Assembly (NCBI GenBank): GCA_963845485.1 | Contig: CAWJSI010000017.1 | Span: 186,001-250,000, forward strand | DNA from: Bog-756 sp963845485 | GTDB lineage: Bacteria > Actinomycetota > Acidimicrobiia > Acidimicrobiales > RAAP-2 | Direction of reading: 5' to 3' | Length of the DNA stretch: 64,000 nucleotides | Part shown: positions 59,194 through 64,000 of the stretch, piece by piece | How the letters are laid out: every line of letters starts with the position of its first letter | How positions within the stretch are numbered: the first letter of the stretch is position 1 | Position numbers and translations under genes: made by a program | The notes under the pieces: model-generated | What the model was told of the DNA's origin: nothing | The model's input: only the letters and a program-made list of their open reading frames with translations | The model's database searches: none

Positions 59194-60744
59194 TCAATGC
59201 TCCGCCACGGTGAGGGTTGCGGCCCGTGACCGAAGGGCTTGGCGATCGGGCTTCCCCACCCCGAGCACGGGGATCTCCTCGACGTGCACGACCACCTCGG
59301 GGGTCTTGAACCGGGCCATCCCTTGATCGGCAAACCACCGTCGGCACTCGTCCACGTCGACGCGGGAGCTGCCCACGACGAAGGCAGCCACCCGCTCGCC
59401 CAGCCTTCGGTCGGGGCACCCGACCACCACGGCCTGGCGAACTTCGGGGTGCCGTTCGAGGACCCGCTCCACCTCAGCCGAGGCAATGTTCTCCCCACCC
59501 CGAATAATCAGCTCCTTCAAGCGACCGGTGATCGACAGACACCCGTTCGGGTCGAGGAAGCCGAGGTCCCCCGTGGCGAACCAGCCCCGCCGGACCGCTG
59601 CTCGGGTCTGGGCCTCCTCGCCGTAACCCACGAAGAGCTCGGGGCCACGAACGAGCACCTCACCCGGCTCACCGGTCGGGACCGCCCGGTCGGTGGCCGG
59701 GTCCACCACCTTGACCTCGCCGTCCCCCACCGGATGGCCGTCGGTGTCACGGGCCTGTTCGGGTGGGTCGTCGAAGGCACTGGTGGTGATGGTCGGGGCC
59801 TCGGTCGACCCGTAGGTCCGCTTGACCACGGCCCCGAACGCCTGGCGAGCCGTGTCGATGAACTCCGGGGTCACCCCCATGGACCCACAGGACAGCAAAC
59901 GCAGGCTCTGGGTCCGGCTCTCGTAACCGGGCACGTCCATCATCCCCATGAACAGAGTTGGAGGCCCGATCATGAACGATGCCTGGTGACGCCCGGCCAG
60001 ATGCACACCCCGCTCGGCGTGCCACCGTTCCATGAGGACCACAGTCATGGCCGCCGTGCCCGGCACCAGGATCGAATTGAGCAGACCGGACACATGGGCC
60101 AGGGGGGACGGCATGAGCGCCACGTCCGACGGGGTGAGTCCGTGGGCCCGAGTCATCGTCCGGGCCTTGTAGGCGAGTCCTCGGTGCGTATGGAGCACCG
60201 CTTTTGGATGGCCCGTCGAGCCGGACGTGAACAGGATCACGGCCATGTCGGTTCCCCGCGCTGCTCCTGCAGCAAGCAGAGGTCCGTCGAGCAGGTCATC
60301 GAAGCGCGTGTCACCGCTGCGAACCCCGAGGGCATCAACCAGGCCGGCCAGGGGCTGACCCGGCGTGCTCAAGGTCACCGCCGGATCGAGGTCCTCGAGG
60401 ACTCGCGCCACCTCGGTCGGTCCCACCTGGTGGTGGATGGGTGCGGCCACCGCCCCGGCCCGCCAGCACGCCCGGAACAGGACCAGGGTCTCCCACCAGT
60501 TCGGCAGCTGCCACGCCACCACGTCGCCGCGCTTCACCCCCAGCCCGCGTAGCCCGCCGGCCACCGACGAAACCAGCTTGTCGAGACTCCCGGCATCGAT
60601 GGTCACGTCCCCGTCCACCACGGCGAGGCTGGTGGCGTCGCGGGGGGAGGACAGCAAGGCGTCGAGCGTCGGTACGTCCCAGGCCCCCCCGGGCTGACGG
60701 TAGCGGTCCGCGCCGGGTTGCCGGTAGGTGGTTCGGAGCCTCAC
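59194..60744 (-). CDS. acyl-CoA synthetase (AMP-binding ligase)
   Basis: A 516-residue ANL-family ligase. FTSGSTGHPKAV, RTYGSTEAPT, TGDLGFLDPNGCLSITGRLKELIIRGGENIASAEVE and a C-terminal VGKPDRQALR are present. The Lys of the usual TGKxxK is placed by VGKPD, so it should be active. The GTG at 60744 is chosen because it is 26 bp after the crotonase stop; an upstream ATG (60840) would run into that gene. It belongs to the 55174-61700 operon. Confidence 0.9.
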   Translation of the reverse strand: MRLRTTYRQPGADRYRQPGGAWDVPTLDALLSSPRDATSLAVVDGDVTIDAGSLDKLVSSVAGGLRGLGVKRGDVVAWQLPNWWETLVLFRACWRAGAVAAPIHHQVGPTEVARVLEDLDPAVTLSTPGQPLAGLVDALGVRSGDTRFDDLLDGPLLAAGAARGTDMAVILFTSGSTGHPKAVLHTHRGLAYKARTMTRAHGLTPSDVALMPSPLAHVSGLLNSILVPGTAAMTVVLMERWHAERGVHLAGRHQASFMIGPPTLFMGMMDVPGYESRTQSLRLLSCGSMGVTPEFIDTARQAFGAVVKRTYGSTEAPTITTSAFDDPPEQARDTDGHPVGDGEVKVVDPATDRAVPTGEPGEVLVRGPELFVGYGEEAQTRAAVRRGWFATGDLGFLDPNGCLSITGRLKELIIRGGENIASAEVERVLERHPEVRQAVVVGCPDRRLGERVAAFVVGSSRVDVDECRRWFADQGMARFKTPEVVVHVEEIPVLGVGKPDRQALRSRAATLTVAEH

Positions 60745-60770
60745 GTGGACTGATCCGGAACAGCGCCGAT

Positions 60771-61700
60771 TCAGCGCGCCGGCACGGATCCCTCCACCGC
60801 GTCCTTCTCCGACAGGCGGACGGGCGGTGCCGTCTTCCAACTCGGGATGCCGTCTTGCTCCTCGGCCACCGGATACTTCGACTCGTGGATCTCGGCCCAG
60901 TGGGAGTGGTTCAACTGGTGCAGCGTGAAACAGGCCTGGAGGGAGTTGTAGAAGCCCATGTTGTCCACCGTCTGGTTCACCGACTCCTTGATGAGCAGGG
61001 CGGTCATGGTCGGGAGCTCGGCGATGCGACGGGCGTAGGCGAGGGTGCGCTCCTCCAGGTCGTCCACCGGGAAGACCTTGGACACCATGCCCAGGCGGTG
61101 GGCCTCATGCACGTCGATGGCATCCCCGGTGAGCATGAGTTCTTTGGTGCGTCGGGGTCCGAACTCCCAGGGGTGGCCGAAGTACTCGACGCCGCACATG
61201 CCGAGCCTGGTGCCGACCACGTCGGCGAAGTACACGTTGTCGGCCGCCACGATGAGGTCGCAGGCCCACATGAGCATGAGGCCGGCGGCGTACACCGTGC
61301 CCTGCACCTGGGCCACGGTGATCTTGCGCAGGTTGCGCCACCGGAGGGTGTTGGTGAAGTAGTAGTGCCACTCTTGGAGCATGCGCTGTTCGGCGCCTAC
61401 CCGGGTGGCCCCGTTGATGGTGGCCGACCGGTGCTGGTCCGGACCGGGCAGGCGCTCGGCGGCGGCCTCCTTCGAACCCATGTCGTGGCCCGACGAGAAC
61501 AGGGGCCCCACCCCACCGAGGATGACCACCCGCACGTTGTCGTCCTCCTCGGCCCGAAGAAAGGCCTCGTCCAACTCGACCAGCAGGCCGCGGTTCTGGG
61601 CGTTGCGCGTGGATGGGCGGTTGAGGAGGATGCGCACGATGGTGCCGCCTTCCAGCTCCTCGTAGGAGATGTACTTCCCTTGCTCGGGGGTCTCGGACAT
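60771..61700 (-). CDS. crotonase-fold protein lacking both catalytic glutamates
   Basis: A 309-residue crotonase paralogous to that at 40003. FSSGHDMGSK and VYAAGLMLMWACDLIVAADNVYFADVVGTRLGM are conserved. The two catalytic Glu positions hold Met (GLMLMWACD) and Val (YFADVV). A longer insert after FSSGHD (residues AAAERLPGPDQHRSATIN and following) distinguishes it. GAGGAG lies 8 nt before the ATG. It is first in an operon with a ligase, HMGS-like, DUF35, thiolase and acyl-CoA dehydrogenase genes. Confidence 0.8.
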   Translation of the reverse strand: MSETPEQGKYISYEELEGGTIVRILLNRPSTRNAQNRGLLVELDEAFLRAEEDDNVRVVILGGVGPLFSSGHDMGSKEAAAERLPGPDQHRSATINGATRVGAEQRMLQEWHYYFTNTLRWRNLRKITVAQVQGTVYAAGLMLMWACDLIVAADNVYFADVVGTRLGMCGVEYFGHPWEFGPRRTKELMLTGDAIDVHEAHRLGMVSKVFPVDDLEERTLAYARRIAELPTMTALLIKESVNQTVDNMGFYNSLQACFTLHQLNHSHWAEIHESKYPVAEEQDGIPSWKTAPPVRLSEKDAVEGSVPAR

Positions 61701-61865
61701 GATCTCTACTCCTCGTAGTCGCTACACAATTGATCGAACTGCACTGCGGCGCCCCTACGCCGTTGGCCTAGGTCCCGGTGGCCGGGGCCCGAGGGCTCCG
61801 GTCGGCCCCGCCACGCTATACCTCGGCCCGCCGTGGGCTGGGAGGTCGACGCGAGGGGACGGGGA
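61701..61865. other. 165-bp gap before the crotonase-led operon
   Basis: Contains the ribosome site GAGGAG of the crotonase gene at its left end. A promoter is expected here for the operon, but I do not see a confident -10/-35 pair or operator. Confidence 0.3.
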
Positions 61866-63464
61866 TCAGGGGGTGCCTCCGGCCGAGCCGGCCGCCGGCT
61901 CGGGCTCGGGTCCGTCACGCTCCTCCACCAGGGCGGCCCGGTTGAACTTCATGGCCTCGCTCCGGGGGATGGATTCGACGAACTCGACCGACTTGGGCAC
62001 TTTGTACGAGGCCAGGCGGTCGCGGGCGAAGGCTGTGACCCCTTCGGCGTCGAGGGTCGGGTCCGACGGCTGCACGATGGCGTGGACCCGCCGGCCCCAC
62101 TCGGGGTCGCGCAGGCCCACGACGACCACGTCGGCGATCCCGGGGTGCTCGCTCAGAGCCGCCTCCACCTCGGCTGGGAACACGTTCACCGCGCCGGTGA
62201 CGATCATGTCCACCCGTCGGTCGGCCATGTAGAGGAAGCCGTCGTCGTCCAGCCACCCGAGGTCGCCCACCGAGGTGAAGCCGTCGGCCGAGGTGTCCAT
62301 CGGCTTCACGTCGCTCCCCACGTAGGTGGCCAGCGGACCGGTCGCCGTCCGCAGGTAGATGTTGCCGATCTCCCCCGGGGCCAGGGGCTCGCCGGACTCC
62401 GAGCGGATGGCGATCTCGGTACCGGTCATGCCCCGGCCCAGCGTGCCTGGGTGGTTGAGCCACTGATCACCTCGGCAGACCACGATGCCGAAGCTCTCCG
62501 AGGCCCCGTACGACATGAAGAAATGTTCGGCTCCGACCAACTCGATCCAGCGGTGACCGAGCCAGACCGGTAGCGGCGAGGCCCCTTGTTGCACCCACGT
62601 CAGGCTGGAGAGATCCCGCTCCTCGATGCCGGGCACCTGAGCCAGTCGCTGCAACATGGGCGTGGCGGCGATGAAACCGGTGATCCGGTGACGCTCGATG
62701 AGGTCGAGCACCAGGGGGGCCTTGAAGCGCTCCAACAGCACGATGGGGTCACCACCGAGGAGGGTCCGAAAGGCCGTGAATCCGTTGGTGTGATAGAGCG
62801 GCGCTGGGCAGAGCACCAGTTGCGGGCGCTCCATGGGACCGAAGTCGGCCACCACCATGGAGGTGACGTTGGTCGAGTGCAAAAAGACGGCGGGCAGTTT
62901 CCCGAGGATGACCTTGGGAGTGCCGGTCGAGCCCGAGCTGCACACACCCGATCCGCGGGGAGCGATCACCTCGGGCAGCGGGGTGATCGGCGCATGGACG
63001 CTGTCCCACACCACGTCGATCTGGTCGGTCCCGATGGCCACGGTCGGGTCCAGTACCTCCACGAGGCGGGTCCGCTCCCACTCGGGCAGGTCCCAGCGGA
63101 CCGGCACCACCGTGGCCCCGAGCTTCCAGCCGGCGAACCCGGCGTAGAGGTGCTCGATCGAGTTCGGGAGCCCGACGGCCAGGCGGTCCCCGACGCCGAG
63201 GCCCCGCTCGGCGAGGACATGGGCCAACTGGGTGGACCGGGTATCGAGCTCGCGCCAGGTCACGGCCTGCTCCCCCCCGTCGACGTCGACGAAGGTCACC
63301 GCCGTGGCCTCACCGAGCTCCCCGGCCAGCTGTCCCAGCCGGGTCCCGTAGGGGACAGCGTCGTCGCCGGCGGAAGCCGTGCCCACGCCCTTATCGCCCA
63401 ACCCTCGACCCCCAGCACCTGATGCAGCTCCAGCGGAACGCTGGGATGGTAGCGCAAAGGTCAT
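61866..63464 (-). CDS. acyl-CoA synthetase (AMP-binding ligase)
   Basis: A 532-residue ANL-family ligase. VCSSGSTGTPKVI is the P-loop (with a Cys-Ser start in place of Tyr-Thr), followed by FMSYGASESFG, VGDLGWLDDDGFLYMADRRVDMIVTGAVNVFPAEVE and a C-terminal IPRSEAMKFNRAAL. The last segment has Met-Lys where the usual Gly-Lys occurs, so the catalytic Lys is present in a modified motif. The ATG at 63464 has AGGTGG immediately upstream. It is divergent from the amidohydrolase gene. Confidence 0.86.
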   Translation of the reverse strand: MTFALPSQRSAGAASGAGGRGLGDKGVGTASAGDDAVPYGTRLGQLAGELGEATAVTFVDVDGGEQAVTWRELDTRSTQLAHVLAERGLGVGDRLAVGLPNSIEHLYAGFAGWKLGATVVPVRWDLPEWERTRLVEVLDPTVAIGTDQIDVVWDSVHAPITPLPEVIAPRGSGVCSSGSTGTPKVILGKLPAVFLHSTNVTSMVVADFGPMERPQLVLCPAPLYHTNGFTAFRTLLGGDPIVLLERFKAPLVLDLIERHRITGFIAATPMLQRLAQVPGIEERDLSSLTWVQQGASPLPVWLGHRWIELVGAEHFFMSYGASESFGIVVCRGDQWLNHPGTLGRGMTGTEIAIRSESGEPLAPGEIGNIYLRTATGPLATYVGSDVKPMDTSADGFTSVGDLGWLDDDGFLYMADRRVDMIVTGAVNVFPAEVEAALSEHPGIADVVVVGLRDPEWGRRVHAIVQPSDPTLDAEGVTAFARDRLASYKVPKSVEFVESIPRSEAMKFNRAALVEERDGPEPEPAAGSAGGTP

Positions 63465-63619
63465 TTCCACCTGACATTGGGGACTGTTAGCTTGGTATGA
63501 GAAGGGCAGTTTCACGGGTGTCGTTGCCGACGCCGATGACCCCGGGGGACGGCAGTCCGGACACCACGGACGGCCCGAGCACTGAAGCAGCGGCAACCAG
63601 GAGCAAAAGGAGCATGACC
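63465..63619. promoter_or_regulatory. divergent promoter region, ligase / amidohydrolase
   Basis: 155 bp. On the plus strand TGACAT (63472-63477) and TATGAG (63496-63501) with an 18-nt spacer are a possible promoter. AAAAGGAG (63605-63612) is the ribosome site for the ATG at 63620. Confidence 0.4.
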
Positions 63620-64000
63620 ATGGCACGAGTGATCGACTTCCCGGTCTTTGACGCGGACAACCACATGTACGAGACCACGGACGCGTTCACGAAGTACCTG
63701 CCGTCCGAGTACGCCGGACTGGTCCAGTACGTCGAGGTCAACGGGCGCACCAAGATCGCCCTCAAAGGCCAGATCAGTGAGTACATCCCCAACCCGACCT
63801 TCTCGGTCGTGGCCGCTCCCGGGGCCCAAGAGGAGTACTTCCGCAGCGGAAATCCCGAGGGCAAGAGCCGCCGGGAGATCATGGGCAAGCCCATCCGGTC
63901 GCTCCCGGCCTTCATGGAGCCGGGCCCCCGCCTCGAGCTCATGGACGAACTGGGCCTCGACCGGGCCCTCATGTGGCCCACGCTCGCCAGCCTGCTGGAG
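63620..64000 (+). CDS. amidohydrolase family protein (3' partial)
   Basis: The first 127 residues of a metal-dependent hydrolase of the amidohydrolase-2 (TIM-barrel) family. VFDADNHMYETTDAF holds the D-x-D-x-H start typical of actinobacterial members; the sequence then runs without a stop to the window edge (ELMDELGLDRALMWPT). The ATG at 63620 is favoured over one at 63614 because AAAAGGAG is 7 nt upstream of it. Members of this group often hydrolyse or decarboxylate cyclic catabolites; the substrate is unknown. Confidence 0.82.
   Translation, partial: MARVIDFPVFDADNHMYETTDAFTKYLPSEYAGLVQYVEVNGRTKIALKGQISEYIPNPTFSVVAAPGAQEEYFRSGNPEGKSRREIMGKPIRSLPAFMEPGPRLELMDELGLDRALMWPTLASLLE

Noticed and set aside
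59239..60552. 437-codon plus-strand frame opposite the CoA ligase
   Set aside because: Antisense to an intact AMP-binding ligase; no motif of its own.
1..64000. tRNA, rRNA, CRISPR arrays, insertion sequences, phage genes, replication origin
   Set aside because: Looked for clover-leaf-like, repeat-spacer, transposase and terminal-repeat patterns and saw none.

Overview
The window is high-GC DNA with tightly packed genes, GTG and TTG starts, many 4-nt start/stop overlaps and many apparently leaderless promoters. It has a large set of acyl-CoA dehydrogenases, crotonases, SCP-x-type thiolases, DUF35 proteins, SDRs, an F420-type luciferase-like oxidoreductase and a P450. This gene content suggests an actinobacterium, perhaps an Acidimicrobiia/Ilumatobacter-like lineage; that assignment is inference from gene content only. 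I saw no rRNA, tRNA, CRISPR array, insertion sequence or phage gene, so it reads as a chromosomal catabolic region.

Layout. 1-3027: sugar and small-molecule enzymes (end of a ThuA-like protein, a GH13 glucosidase, a PhyH dioxygenase). 3082-8549: a solute-binding protein, an ABC-2 exporter pair, a PIG-L deacetylase, and an SDR preceded by a 27-codon leaderless mini-ORF. 8780-11309: a divergent FGGY kinase and 2-hydroxyacid dehydrogenase. 11390-13053: a DUF35/thiolase-like pair resembling the Ltp2 retro-aldolase. 13061-17341: GMC oxidoreductase, its small partner and a P450, divergent from a TetR gene with a palindromic operator between them. 17347-25191: an F420-type enzyme, a divergent acyl-CoA dehydrogenase pair, a TLP1-type thiolase, a crotonase, an SDR and a thiolase. 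25346-30309: a Liv-type uptake system with a fused LivH-LivM permease. 30526-34456: a fused CoA-transferase/IpdAB-like protein and small AllA, cupin, RraA and RidA proteins. 34649-44445: SDR, CoA ligase, glyoxalase-fold protein, a second divergent acyl-CoA dehydrogenase pair, crotonase, CaiB-type CoA-transferase and a 754-residue double acyl-CoA dehydrogenase. 44450-53179: ferredoxin, CoA ligase, copper amine oxidase, membrane acyltransferase, SRPBCC protein, limonene-epoxide-hydrolase-like protein, phosphotransferase-like protein and crotonase. 53201-63464: thioesterase, SDR, acyl-CoA dehydrogenase, thiolase, DUF35, HMG-CoA-synthase-like protein, CoA ligases and crotonase, all on the minus strand. 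63620-64000: start of an amidohydrolase.

How the parts may work together. Liv-type uptake, P450 and GMC oxidation, CoA ligation, dehydrogenation by paired acyl-CoA dehydrogenases, hydration, SDR oxidation and thiolase or retro-aldolase cleavage make a complete outline for degrading a branched or alicyclic acid of steroid or terpenoid type. The substrate cannot be named from sequence alone.

Most notable observations: at least ten starts with a TANNNT -10 box exactly 6-8 nt upstream; split and fused forms of the same acyl-CoA dehydrogenase heterodimer; a thiolase/DUF35/HMGS-like set in which HMGS and DUF35 look like one protein broken by a one-base frameshift; three crotonases lacking both catalytic glutamates; repeated short motifs in three promoter regions; and an acyltransferase whose first helix lies outside any normal start codon.
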